A stretch of DNA of 64,000 nucleotides, taken from positions 1,054,001 to 1,118,000 of the forward strand of contig NZ_JAGIOO010000001.1 in the NCBI RefSeq assembly GCF_017876755.1, given 5' to 3'. The notes under the pieces are model-generated. The model was not told the origin of the DNA. It saw only the letters and a list, made by a program, of their open reading frames with translations, and ran no database searches. Each line of letters starts with the position of its first letter. Position 1 is the first letter of the stretch. Both the position numbers and the translations under genes were made by a program. This document shows positions 16,356 to 24,723 of this stretch, piece after piece. The DNA comes from Crossiella equi (GTDB lineage: Bacteria; Actinomycetota; Actinomycetes; Mycobacteriales; Pseudonocardiaceae).

Positions 16356-17306
16356 TCAGACCAACGACTTCACCGGCATCGGCGGCAGCTCGTGGTAGCG
16401 GCTGGACCGGCGGTGCCACCACAGGCTGCCCGCGATCCAGGACTTCAGGCCCTCGACGAAGGCGATCTGCTGAGCCGGGGCGCCGGGCCAGGCCAGGTCC
16501 TGCTGGAGCAGGTCGAACTCGGCGGTCCGCGCGTTGACCATCTCCGCCGCCGCGCTGACCGCCGCGGGCCAGCCCATGTCGGTGGCGTGGTGCAGCACGG
16601 CCACCAGGTTCGTCATCTCCCCGTGCCGGACCTCCTTGCCCACCGAGAGCACGTCGTTGCTCCAGCAGACGATGTCGTTGGCCGCCAGCCTCAGCTCTCT
16701 CAGCTGCTCGCTGGTGTTCGCGGGCCGTGCCCGCGGCTGGCGCTCGATCAGGTCGACGCAGGTCTCCACCGCGCCGCTGCACCGCCGCAGCGCCACGTAC
16801 GCCCCGAGATCCGGCGCGCTGCCGTCCCGGGCCCGGGCGGCGTCGGTGGCGTAGGAGCGGGCGTACTCCTCGGCGTGTACTCGGAAGCGCACCCGGAGCG
16901 GGACGGGCATCGGTCCGGCCAGCTCCCGCCACAGCTCGGCCAGCGCCGTGGTGACGGCGGTGGCCGGCCTGGTGGGCGTGTCGAGGTCCAGCGGGAGCAG
17001 GGGCAGCACGCCCTGGTCGATGCCCCCGGTGGCCGGGGCGCGGTTCTCGTCGAACTCGTCGTCGGCGATGAACAGCCACGCCAGCCACTTGGCGTAGGGC
17101 AGCAGGTCGGGTGCGTCGGGGTAGACGTAGGCGGCGCACTCGCCGAAGGCCGCCTCGGTGAAGCGCAGCCGCACCGCGGGGTCGGCGAGCAGCCCGGCGC
17201 ACAGCGCCCAGTCCAGCAGCTGGTCCTCGACCTCCTCGATGCGGACGTGTTCGTTGGCGCGGACGGGGAACGGGCACCACAGGTTGGGGGTGGGCGCACT
17301 GGTCAT
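16356..17306 (-). CDS. Class I terpene synthase
   Basis: A 316-residue bacterial terpene cyclase that would ionise a prenyl diphosphate, most often farnesyl diphosphate, and cyclise it. Both metal-binding motifs are intact: the Asp-rich DDEFDE at 82-87 and the NSE triad NDVLSVGKE at 217-225. An Arg pair sits about 43-46 residues before the NSE motif, the place of the diphosphate sensor, and the C-terminal SSRYH holds the conserved Arg-Tyr. The start at ATG 17306 is chosen because GGAGG precedes it; longer upstream readings are non-homologous. It lies 47 bp behind a cytochrome P450 in the same direction, so the primary terpene is probably oxidised by it. The product cannot be predicted from sequence; geosmin synthase is excluded by length and motif. 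Confidence 0.92.
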   Translation of the reverse strand: MTSAPTPNLWCPFPVRANEHVRIEEVEDQLLDWALCAGLLADPAVRLRFTEAAFGECAAYVYPDAPDLLPYAKWLAWLFIADDEFDENRAPATGGIDQGVLPLLPLDLDTPTRPATAVTTALAELWRELAGPMPVPLRVRFRVHAEEYARSYATDAARARDGSAPDLGAYVALRRCSGAVETCVDLIERQPRARPANTSEQLRELRLAANDIVCWSNDVLSVGKEVRHGEMTNLVAVLHHATDMGWPAAVSAAAEMVNARTAEFDLLQQDLAWPGAPAQQIAFVEGLKSWIAGSLWWHRRSSRYHELPPMPVKSLV

Positions 17307-17353
17307 CGGGTCCTCCGGGAGGGGGTCACGGGCCTGGCGGTGTGGTCGGCCGG

Positions 17354-18712
17354 TCACACCCTGGCCAGCGCGCGCGTGCGCAGCTTCAGACCCTTCGGCT
17401 GGAGGTTGGCCACGAACTTGGTCTCGGTGACCTGCACTCCCTCGGGCAGCTCCAGGTGCAGCTGCCGGGTGAAGGTCACCAGCGCGGCGAGCATCTCCAG
17501 CCGGGCGAAGCCGTCCCCGATGCACTTGCGCCGTCCGAACCCGAACGGCATGTACGCCTCCTTCAACGAGCTCGGCCGCACGTTGTCCCACCGCTCCGGC
17601 TTGAACGCCAACGGGTCCTCGTACAGTGCGGGGTCGCGGTGCAGCGTGGTCGGTGAGAAGACCAGCTCGGTGTCGCGCGGCACCGCGTACGGACCGAGGC
17701 GGGTGTCGGCCACGGCACGGCGCATCACCATCCAGGTCGGCGAGTACAGCCGCAGGCCTTCGGAGATGACCTGGTCGGTGTAGGTCAGCTTCTTCACGTG
17801 CTCCCAGCGCAGCTCGCCGTCACCGACCACGGACCGGACCTCGTCGCGGACCCGTTGCTGCATCTGGGGGTCCTGGGCCAGCCGGTAGCAGATCCAGGCC
17901 AGCGCGGTGGCCGTGGTCTCGGTGGAGGCGAGCAGGAAGGAGATGGCCTCGTTCTGCACCTGCTCGTCGGTCATCCGGTAGTTGGTCTCCTCGTCATTGG
18001 CGTTGCACATCAACGAGAAGAGGTCATCGCCATCGGCGTTGTCGGCGCGGTAGGAGCGCAGCAGGTGCTCGAAGACCCCGCGCAGCTCCCGCGAGCCGCG
18101 GTGGAACCTCCGGTTGCCCGGCAACGGGACCCAGGCCGGGAGCCAGCTCGGGTACATGAGCTGGGTGATGAGGCCGTGGATGACGATCGGGGTCGACCGC
18201 AGCACCTGCTCGCGGGCCTCCGGGGTCAGCTCGGAGCGCATCAGCGTGTCGATGGTGACCGACAGGGTCAGCTCGTTCATGTCGCGCAGGAAGTCCACCG
18301 GCTCCCCCGCACGCCAGGCGTCCACGCGGCTCTGCGCCGCGCCCACCATGACGTCGACCCACCGGTCAAAGGAGCTGGTCCGGAACGCGGGCTGCACCAT
18401 CCGCCGCTGCCGCAGGTGGAAGTCCCCCTCCGAGGTCAGCAGTCCCTCCCCGAAGGCGACCTTCGCCCGGTCGAAGATCTTGCCCTTGTAGTAGCTCTTG
18501 GCGTCGGAGACGAGCAGCTGGTGCAGGAGCTCCGGCGAGTTCACGACGTAGAGCTGCGTCGGTCCCGCGTGGATCCTCACCAGGTCACCCGCGCCCCGGA
18601 CTCCCTGGAGGAACGACATCGGGTCCCGCAGCAGCGCGGGCAGGTGGCCGACCAGGGGCCTGCGCCCCGGTGCGATCGGTACGTCCGGGTGCTCCGGTGC
18701 GGGATTCGCCAT
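17354..18712 (-). CDS. Cytochrome P450, terpene-cluster monooxygenase
   Basis: A 452-residue heme-thiolate oxygenase. Landmarks in order: the I-helix oxygen-activation segment LASTETTAT near 261-269, ExxR at 318-321 (SEGLRLY), the PERW segment at 372-375, and the heme-binding loop FGFGRRKCIGDGFA with the iron ligand Cys397. No N-terminal membrane anchor is seen, so it is soluble and would need separate ferredoxin and reductase partners, none of which is nearby. Start ATG 18712 has GAGGG close upstream. It is the first gene of the two-gene operon with the terpene synthase, and the obvious substrate is that enzyme's hydrocarbon. Confidence 0.92.
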   Translation of the reverse strand: MANPAPEHPDVPIAPGRRPLVGHLPALLRDPMSFLQGVRGAGDLVRIHAGPTQLYVVNSPELLHQLLVSDAKSYYKGKIFDRAKVAFGEGLLTSEGDFHLRQRRMVQPAFRTSSFDRWVDVMVGAAQSRVDAWRAGEPVDFLRDMNELTLSVTIDTLMRSELTPEAREQVLRSTPIVIHGLITQLMYPSWLPAWVPLPGNRRFHRGSRELRGVFEHLLRSYRADNADGDDLFSLMCNANDEETNYRMTDEQVQNEAISFLLASTETTATALAWICYRLAQDPQMQQRVRDEVRSVVGDGELRWEHVKKLTYTDQVISEGLRLYSPTWMVMRRAVADTRLGPYAVPRDTELVFSPTTLHRDPALYEDPLAFKPERWDNVRPSSLKEAYMPFGFGRRKCIGDGFARLEMLAALVTFTRQLHLELPEGVQVTETKFVANLQPKGLKLRTRALARV

Positions 18713-19156
18713 GCCCTCGATGCTGGTTCGTCGTGCCGGGCCTGGGAATCCCGCCGTTCCAAACCGAGGGACGAGGGCGGGAGGGGTAGGGTCGGTCGAC
18801 CTGGCACGGCGTGCCGCGGACCGGTTCGGGCACGGCGGCGGGAATGTGGAGGCATCGGTGCGGCGAGGCTGGGGCTCTGCGTGCTGGTGACCGCCGCACT
18901 GCTGGTCTGCCTCGTGCTGCCGGACCAGCCCGCCGCGCGTGGGAGACCACGGTCCGGGTCCGGTGGGGCTCACCTCCGGCGAGGTCAGCGTGCTCGGCGC
19001 GCGGCTCGGGCTGGCCCGCGACGGCGCACCGCCGAGCAGCCCACGTGGCCCGCCCACCGGGGGTCGCGTGCCGCTGTCCCCGACCGTTCAGCGAACCAGG
19101 AAGTCGAGCATGCGTTCACACATGTCCCAGCTCACCACCACGCGGGCGGCGCGGTG
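18713..19156. other. Intergenic region with a possible gene remnant
   Basis: About 440 bp between the divergent P450 and CadD-like genes. On the + strand around 18855-18930 one frame encodes a hydrophobic, signal-peptide-like stretch (ARLGLCVLVTAALLVCLVL). A different frame further on reads VGLTSGEVSVLGARLGLA. The frame switch suggests a decayed small secreted protein, but I cannot name its family. Confidence 0.3.
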
Positions 19157-19753
19157 ATGGACCTGGGACTCATCGGCCAGGCCGCGGGCCTGTTCGCCGT
19201 CACCAACATCGACGACATCCTCATCCTGGCCTTGTTCTTCGCCCAGGGCGCCGGGCAACGCCACGCGACCCGCACGATCGCGACCGGGCAGTACCTCGGA
19301 TTCGCGCTCATCCTGGTCGTCGCCGTGGCCGCGGCCTTCGGCGCCAGCTTCCTGCCGCAGGCCACGATCCCGTACCTGGGCCTGCTGCCCCTGGCCCTGG
19401 GGGTCAAGGCGGCGGTCCAGGCTTGGCGTCATCGCGGCGACGACGAGGAGGAGGGCACGGGCAAGGCGGGTGGCCCGAAGGCGATGGAGGTCGCCGCGGT
19501 CACCTTCGCCAACGGTGGGGACAACATCGGCGTGTACGTGCCCGTGTTCGCCACCGCCGGGGTGGGCGGCATGACCGGCTACGTGGTCGTCTTCCTCGTG
19601 CTGCTGGCGTTGTGGATCGCGGCCGGGCGGTACTTCGCCACCCGGCCCGCCATCGCGCGGACGCTGTCGCGGTGGGGGCACGTCCTGCTGCCCGTCGTGC
19701 TGATCGGCATCGGTGCCCTGATCCTCGTCGAAGGCGGTGCCTTCGGGTTGTAG
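19157..19753 (+). CDS. CadD-family cadmium resistance/transport-like membrane protein
   Basis: A 198-residue integral membrane protein with about five or six hydrophobic segments. The repeated polar-in-membrane motifs TNIDDILILALFF (16-28) and TFANGGDNIGVYVPVF in the second half are hallmarks of the CadD cadmium-resistance transporter family (LysE-like fold), where the Asn/Asp pairs are thought to lie in the transport path. Start ATG 19157 follows a GTG in frame at 19154; neither has a strong ribosome binding site. It ends only eight bases from the convergent erythromycin-esterase-like gene. Actual substrate (Cd or another cation) is not certain. Confidence 0.82.
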   Translation: MDLGLIGQAAGLFAVTNIDDILILALFFAQGAGQRHATRTIATGQYLGFALILVVAVAAAFGASFLPQATIPYLGLLPLALGVKAAVQAWRHRGDDEEEGTGKAGGPKAMEVAAVTFANGGDNIGVYVPVFATAGVGGMTGYVVVFLVLLALWIAAGRYFATRPAIARTLSRWGHVLLPVVLIGIGALILVEGGAFGL

Positions 19754-19761
19754 GGGGGCTT

Positions 19762-21078
19762 TCAGGACGCCTCCTGCCCCTCGACCTCCCGCGTCCGGGC
19801 ACGGGTGGTGCGGGAGAGGTAGGCGAGGCCGTCGAAATCGGTGGACAGGTGCACCACGGCGCTCTCCTTCCTCAGCGCCGACCAGAGCCCGATCATCGAT
19901 CCGTAGGCGCGCATGCGGTTCTTCCCTGCCAGCCACCGGGACATCCTGGGGGCATCCCGGGCGGCGCGGAGGTCGAGAGCGCAGTCACCACCGGCCTGGG
20001 CCAGGTGCCATTCGACCGTGCCCGGTTCGGCGGGGTCCATGACGAACTCGGCGAGCCTGGACGTCTTCAGGTCGACCGCCTGGAACCCGCCCTCGTTGGT
20101 GACCAGGGCCAGTGCGTAGTAGGCCTCGCCCAGGGCGGCGCGGAGTTCGGCGCCCAGCGAGACCTCCTTGCGGGTGCGGTTGGCGGCGGCCAGGTGGCCG
20201 TTGTGGGCCCACACCGCCACCTTGGCTCCCGGGCGCTCGGCGAGGATCCGCCGCACCGCCTCGCCCATGAAGCGGTCGCGCAGGTGGCCGGCCTGCTGGC
20301 CCAGCAGCGGCAGAGCGCGCAGCTCCGCGGCGCGTTCGATGGCCCACAGGTGCCACCGCGCCTCGCGCCACGCGTCGTCCTCGACGGGGTGCTCGGCAAG
20401 CCAGGCGGCGATGTCGCGGACCGTGTCCCGGGCGGCGAGTGCGCGTACGCGGTCGGGGTCGGCGGAGACACCAGGGAGCTTCCGCCACAGGTAGCGGAAC
20501 AGCTCACCCGCGATCCGGCGGAGGTTGACGGTGTGGAACTCCGTGCGCAGGTCCTCGGCGGCCGCGAGGAAGGCCTCCGCGCGGTCACCGTCGACGGCGC
20601 TGAGGTAGTCGGCCACGGATTCCCGGCCGACGCGTTCCAGCACCGGATCGATGCCGCGGAAGCGCACCCGCTGCTCCACCGGCAGGGCGGAGTTGTGCTC
20701 CCGCAGCCATTCGATGAGCGTGAGCACCTCGTCGGTGTCCCAGGTCCAGTACCCCAGTCGGTTCAACGCCTCGGACGCGGACCCGGCACCGTGCACGACG
20801 TAGTCGTCGACGGCGCGGCAGTTCGACCAGCCCGCCTCGATCGCGAACACGGTGAACCCCAGCTTGGTCACGAGGAACTCGACCAGCCGGTGTTTGAGGG
20901 TGAAGAACTCCCTCGTACCGTGCGTCGCCTCGCCCAAACCGACCACCTGGACACCGGCCAGCGCGGTGGCCAGCGGGGCCAGGTCGGCCACGCCCTCCCC
21001 CGGTTCGGCCGAGCGGAGCGGGATCGCGTGCTCGGCCATCCAGGAGATGACTTCGGCTTGTTCCGATGTGGGTGACAT
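19762..21078 (-). CDS. Erythromycin esterase family protein (EreA/EreB-like)
   Basis: A 438-residue protein of the EreA/ChaN-like hydrolase family. It has the family core motifs: VGLGEATHGTREFF near 47-60, with the Glu and His used to activate water, FAIEAGWSN near 85, and VWAHNGHLA near 300, with the second catalytic His. Ere enzymes open 14-membered macrolide lactones; family members with the same motifs occur in succinoglycan and other loci, so macrolide hydrolysis is possible but unproven. The start is set by GGAGG before ATG 21078. The upstream region carries a TTCGG...CCGAA dyad overlapping a possible -10 element. Confidence 0.85.
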   Translation of the reverse strand: MSPTSEQAEVISWMAEHAIPLRSAEPGEGVADLAPLATALAGVQVVGLGEATHGTREFFTLKHRLVEFLVTKLGFTVFAIEAGWSNCRAVDDYVVHGAGSASEALNRLGYWTWDTDEVLTLIEWLREHNSALPVEQRVRFRGIDPVLERVGRESVADYLSAVDGDRAEAFLAAAEDLRTEFHTVNLRRIAGELFRYLWRKLPGVSADPDRVRALAARDTVRDIAAWLAEHPVEDDAWREARWHLWAIERAAELRALPLLGQQAGHLRDRFMGEAVRRILAERPGAKVAVWAHNGHLAAANRTRKEVSLGAELRAALGEAYYALALVTNEGGFQAVDLKTSRLAEFVMDPAEPGTVEWHLAQAGGDCALDLRAARDAPRMSRWLAGKNRMRAYGSMIGLWSALRKESAVVHLSTDFDGLAYLSRTTRARTREVEGQEAS

Positions 21079-21094
21079 TCAGTGACCTCCCCCG

Positions 21095-21110
21095 TTCGGA
21101 GTGTACCGAA
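21095..21110 (-). promoter_or_regulatory. Dyad overlapping a -10-like element before the Ere-like gene
   Basis: On the gene strand, TTCGG-TACACT-CCGAA: a 5-bp inverted repeat around TACACT, which fits the actinomycete -10 consensus TAnnnT. It lies about 17 bp before the start codon, so a repressor bound here would block the promoter. Confidence 0.35.
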
Positions 21111-21214
21111 TGCCCGAATGGCCGATCATCGGCGACACTTCACCGTGGGCTGCGGCAAAACGCTCCGACGGGCCGAGGCCTACGCCCGGACAGGGGCGGA
21201 CACGATCTTCGTAC

Positions 21215-21430
21215 CGTGGCCCGCCGACCTGGAGCCCCCGCCGGTGGAACAAGCTTCCGGTCGGCGAGGAAGTAGTTGCGCCGCTTCTCCACCTCGGGCG
21301 GGACCGGCGCGTGCGGTCGGCTTCGTCGAGCGGGTCCGTGCTCACCAGCCAGTTGAGCACCTCCCTGCCCGAGGCCAGCAGCTCGCTCTGTTCCCACCAG
21401 GGCTTGGACCGCGTGTTGGGGAGTTCAGCG
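21215..21430 (-). pseudogene. Decayed coding fragment of unknown family
   Basis: Within the 372-bp gap, the minus strand reads KPWWEQSELLASGREVLNWL in one frame. After a one-base frame change near 21300 it continues as PVPPEVEKRRNYFLADRKL in another. The amphipathic, protein-like composition across the shift suggests a truncated, frameshifted gene end. I cannot assign a family, and no intact copy is in the window. Confidence 0.35.
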
Positions 21431-21451
21431 CGAGGTGGTCGCCGGTGGCGG

Positions 21452-24400
21452 TCAGGCCGGGATGCCCAGGGCCCGTGGGCTGAGCTCGGCCGCCTCCCGG
21501 CTGCCCAGGTCGGTGAACACCCGCAGCGCCTCGGCCTGGCGGGACTCGGCCGCCGCCGTGAAACCCGCGCGGCGGTCCAGCTCCGCCCAGGTGAGCAGCG
21601 TCCTGGCCCGCCACAGCGGCATGTCCAGCGCACGCCAGCGGCGTTCGGCCTCGCGGACATAGGCGTCGGCCGCGGACAGGGCGCCCGAGGCCAGGCACAG
21701 TTCGGCCAGGGTGCGCAGCAGGAGGGCCTGGCCGAACTCGTCGCGCAGTTCGGTGACCGTGGCCAGGGCCTCGTCCAGGGACAGGCGGGCACGTTCGGTC
21801 TGGCCCTGGCGGAGCAGGGCCTTGCCCAGGGCCTGTTGGGCGTAGGCGGCGGCCAGGCGGTCGCCGGTACCGGTGAACACCGCCAGGGACTGCTCGGACA
21901 GCTCGGCCGCCCGGCGCCAGTCCCCCACCGCGCGGTGCACCAGGCCGAGGTTGCGCAGCGCCCAGCCCTGGCCCCGCAGGTGGTCCATCGCCCGGTACGC
22001 GCTGAGCACGCGCTGGCCGACCTCCAGGGCCAGCTCGAACTCGCCCAGTTCCAGGTGCATGCGCGCGGTGCGGTTGTCGAGGTAGGCCAGGCCGTCGGTG
22101 TCGCCCGCCTCGGCCAAGGCCGGGCGGGCCAGAGCCAACAGGGCCAGCGCGTCGGCGAAGTGGCCCTGCTCGCCGCGCACGGTGGCCAGGCCTGAGCGGG
22201 CGATGGCCACGCCCCGGCGTTCGCCGTCGGCCTCGAAGCGGTGGATGGCCTGCTCGAAGTGCTCGCACGCCTCGGTGAAGCGCTCGCGTTCGTAGGAGAA
22301 GTGGCCGAGCCCGACCAGCAGGGCGGCCTCCGCGCGGCGGTCCTCGGCCCGGCGCACCGCCTCCAGCGCCACGTGCCGTGCCCGCAGCCACTCGGCGAAC
22401 TGCTGGCGGGCAGTGAGGAAGGACAGCAGGGCCGTGGCCAGCGCGCAGGCGTGCACGCCGAGTCCGTGCTCAGTGGCCTGCTCGATGGTGATGGTCAGGC
22501 CCAGCTGCTCGGTCTCCAGCCACTCGCCGGGCGCGCCCAGCACCGCGCGCACGGCCTCCTCCGGCGGGTGCCAGCCCGGTTCCACCACCGGCAGCAGCGG
22601 CAGCGCCCCGGAGAGCACTTCGGCGGAGGCGGCGCGCACCAGTGTCAGCCAGCCGGAGATCACCCGGACCAGCAGTGCCGCGCGGTCGGCCGCGGTCTCG
22701 TCGGCCTCACCCAGCTCCCGGCCCAGCAGGCGCACCAGGTCGTGGATGCGGTACCGCGCCTGCCCCGCCCGGTCCACGCCCGCGAAGTCGACCAGGTAGC
22801 CGTCGAGCAGCTCGTCCAGCAGGGCCTCCGCCTCGCCGGGCGGCAGGTCCAGGGCCGCGCCGAGCACCCAGGCGGGGAAGGTCGGCAGGTCCAGCAGGCT
22901 GAGCCTGCGGAAGGCGCGGCGGGCCGGTTCGGGCAGGCCGCGCACGGCCAGCGCGATACTCGGCCGCACCTTGAGGTCGCCGACGGCCAGCTCGTCCAGC
23001 CGCCTGCGCTCGTCGTCCAGTCTTTCCACCAGCTGACCTAGCGTCCACTGTGGACGGAAGACGAGCTTGGTGCCCGCGGTGCGCACGGCCAGCGGCAGGC
23101 CGCCGCCCAGGTCGACCACCCGCCGCGCGGCCTCGGGCTCGGCCACCACCCGGGCCTGCCCGGCCACCGCGCCCAGCAGTTCGAGCGCCTCGTCCGGGCA
23201 CAGCGCGTCCAGCTCGACCGGGACCGCGCCGGGCACGCCGAGCAGCCGCCGCCTGCTGGTGACCAGGACGCCGCAGCCGGGGGCGCCGGGGGTGAGCAGG
23301 TTGAGCTGGGCGAGGTCGGCGACGTTGTCCAGCACGAGCAGCACCCGGCGCGTGGCCAGGCGGGTGCGGAACAGACCCAGCCGCTCCTCGGCCGAGTCGG
23401 GCAGCTCGGTGGTGGGCAGGCCGGTCGCGCGCAGGAACCGGGCCAGCACCTCGGCCACCGGCAGGTGCGCGCGTTCCACCGCGCCCAGGTCGACGTGCAG
23501 CTGGCCGTCCGGGAACCCGGTGCGCACCTCGTGCGCCACCCGCACCGCCAGCGTGGACTTGCCGACCCCGGACATGCCGCTGATCAGGCAGATCGGCGTG
23601 GCCCGGCGGTCCGGGGCGGTGAGCGCGGCGCGCAGCACGGCGATGTGCTCGGCGCGGCCGATGAAGTCGGCGATGTCCGGTGGCAGCTGGCCGGGGCGGG
23701 CCCAGTCCTCGACGGGCGGCGCGGGCTCCGGCACCGCGGCGGTCACCGCGGCGGGTGCGCTGTGCAGGGCCTCGTCGCAGCGGACGATGGCCTCCTGCAA
23801 GCGTTGCAGCTCCTGGCCGGGTTCCAGGCCCAGCTCGTCGACCATGACGCGCCTGCCCTGCCGGTAGACCTCCAGCGCGCCCGCCTGCCGTCCGGCGCGG
23901 AACAGCGCGAGCATGAGCTGGCCGCGCAGCCGCTGGCGCAGCGGCTGTTCAGCCACCAGCGGCCCCAGCTCCCCGGCGACCTCGGCACTGCGGCCCAGGG
24001 CGAGCAGCGCCTCGGCCCGGTCCTCCACCGCGCTCCAGCGCAGGTCCTCCAGCCGCGCGGCCTCGGTCTGGCAGAACAGGCCGGGCAGCCCGGACAGCGC
24101 CGGGCCCTGCCACAGCGCCAGGGCCTGGGCGAGCGCCTCGGCGGCGGCCGCGACCGCACCGGCCGCGGTGTGCTGCCGGGCCAGCTCGGTGAGCTGCTCG
24201 AACTCGACCAGGTCGAGGGTGGCCGCACCGGGGTCCAGCAGGTAGCCGGGCGGCCGGGTGGCCAGCACCGGCGGCTGGGCACCGTCGGCGAGCGCGCGGC
24301 GCAGCCGGGAGACGTAGGACTGCACCACCCCGGCCGCGGTGTCCGGCGGGCTGTCGTCCCAGATCACCCGCGCCAGCCGGTCGGCGGGCACCATCCGGCC

Positions 24401-24511
24401 CCTGGCGAGCAGCAAGGCCGCCAGCAACGCCCTGGGCTTGGGGCCGCCGACCCCCAGTTCCCGGCCATCACCGGTCAGGGCCCGGACCGGGCCCAGCAAC
24501 TCGAAACGCAC
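21452..24511 (-). CDS. AfsR/SARP-family transcriptional regulator with NB-ARC and TPR domains
   Basis: A 1,019-residue AfsR-type regulator. Residues 1-95 form an OmpR-like winged HTH (FELLGPVRAL, later SYVSRLRRAL); about 100-245 are the bacterial transcriptional activation domain (VEFEQL...LGLEPGQELQRLQ). The NB-ARC ATPase starts near 285, with the P-loop GMSGVGKSTLAV and a Walker-B-like LLVLDNVADL; the C-terminal 400 residues are TPR-like helical repeats. Such proteins activate secondary-metabolite or differentiation genes by binding direct repeats about 11 bp apart, and ATP binding couples to oligomerisation. I chose GTG 24511, the start of the conserved HTH, preceded by GGGGG. It is divergent from the two secreted lectin-hydrolase genes, and iterons of the expected spacing lie between them. 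Confidence 0.92.
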   Translation of the reverse strand: MRFELLGPVRALTGDGRELGVGGPKPRALLAALLLARGRMVPADRLARVIWDDSPPDTAAGVVQSYVSRLRRALADGAQPPVLATRPPGYLLDPGAATLDLVEFEQLTELARQHTAAGAVAAAAEALAQALALWQGPALSGLPGLFCQTEAARLEDLRWSAVEDRAEALLALGRSAEVAGELGPLVAEQPLRQRLRGQLMLALFRAGRQAGALEVYRQGRRVMVDELGLEPGQELQRLQEAIVRCDEALHSAPAAVTAAVPEPAPPVEDWARPGQLPPDIADFIGRAEHIAVLRAALTAPDRRATPICLISGMSGVGKSTLAVRVAHEVRTGFPDGQLHVDLGAVERAHLPVAEVLARFLRATGLPTTELPDSAEERLGLFRTRLATRRVLLVLDNVADLAQLNLLTPGAPGCGVLVTSRRRLLGVPGAVPVELDALCPDEALELLGAVAGQARVVAEPEAARRVVDLGGGLPLAVRTAGTKLVFRPQWTLGQLVERLDDERRRLDELAVGDLKVRPSIALAVRGLPEPARRAFRRLSLLDLPTFPAWVLGAALDLPPGEAEALLDELLDGYLVDFAGVDRAGQARYRIHDLVRLLGRELGEADETAADRAALLVRVISGWLTLVRAASAEVLSGALPLLPVVEPGWHPPEEAVRAVLGAPGEWLETEQLGLTITIEQATEHGLGVHACALATALLSFLTARQQFAEWLRARHVALEAVRRAEDRRAEAALLVGLGHFSYERERFTEACEHFEQAIHRFEADGERRGVAIARSGLATVRGEQGHFADALALLALARPALAEAGDTDGLAYLDNRTARMHLELGEFELALEVGQRVLSAYRAMDHLRGQGWALRNLGLVHRAVGDWRRAAELSEQSLAVFTGTGDRLAAAYAQQALGKALLRQGQTERARLSLDEALATVTELRDEFGQALLLRTLAELCLASGALSAADAYVREAERRWRALDMPLWRARTLLTWAELDRRAGFTAAAESRQAEALRVFTDLGSREAAELSPRALGIPA

Positions 24512-24626
24512 CCCTACCCCCTGTGAGCCGACCACGGCAGCGCCAGCGGTCAACGGCGAACAGTGAAACCCGGTGCGGGCGGACAAATCAAGACGCAACC
24601 GGGTGTGACCTGCGTTGAAAGCGAAC

Positions 24627-24667
24627 CTGCAGCGGCGCTGCAGCGCACTGCACGCCGTCCTGCAGCG
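24627..24667. promoter_or_regulatory. Tandem CTGCAGCG iterons, candidate SARP binding site
   Basis: CTGCAGCG occurs at 24627, 24638 and 24660, and a variant CTGCACGC at 24648, giving steps of 11, 10 and 12 bases. Direct 7-8 bp repeats about one helical turn apart are what SARP regulators recognise, and the site sits between a SARP gene and the divergent CHAP gene. Confidence 0.55.
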
Positions 24668-24723
24668 CGGCCGTCGAACGTTCTCCCGGCAAGCAGGACA
24701 ACGGACCTAGGGGGATTCCGGAA

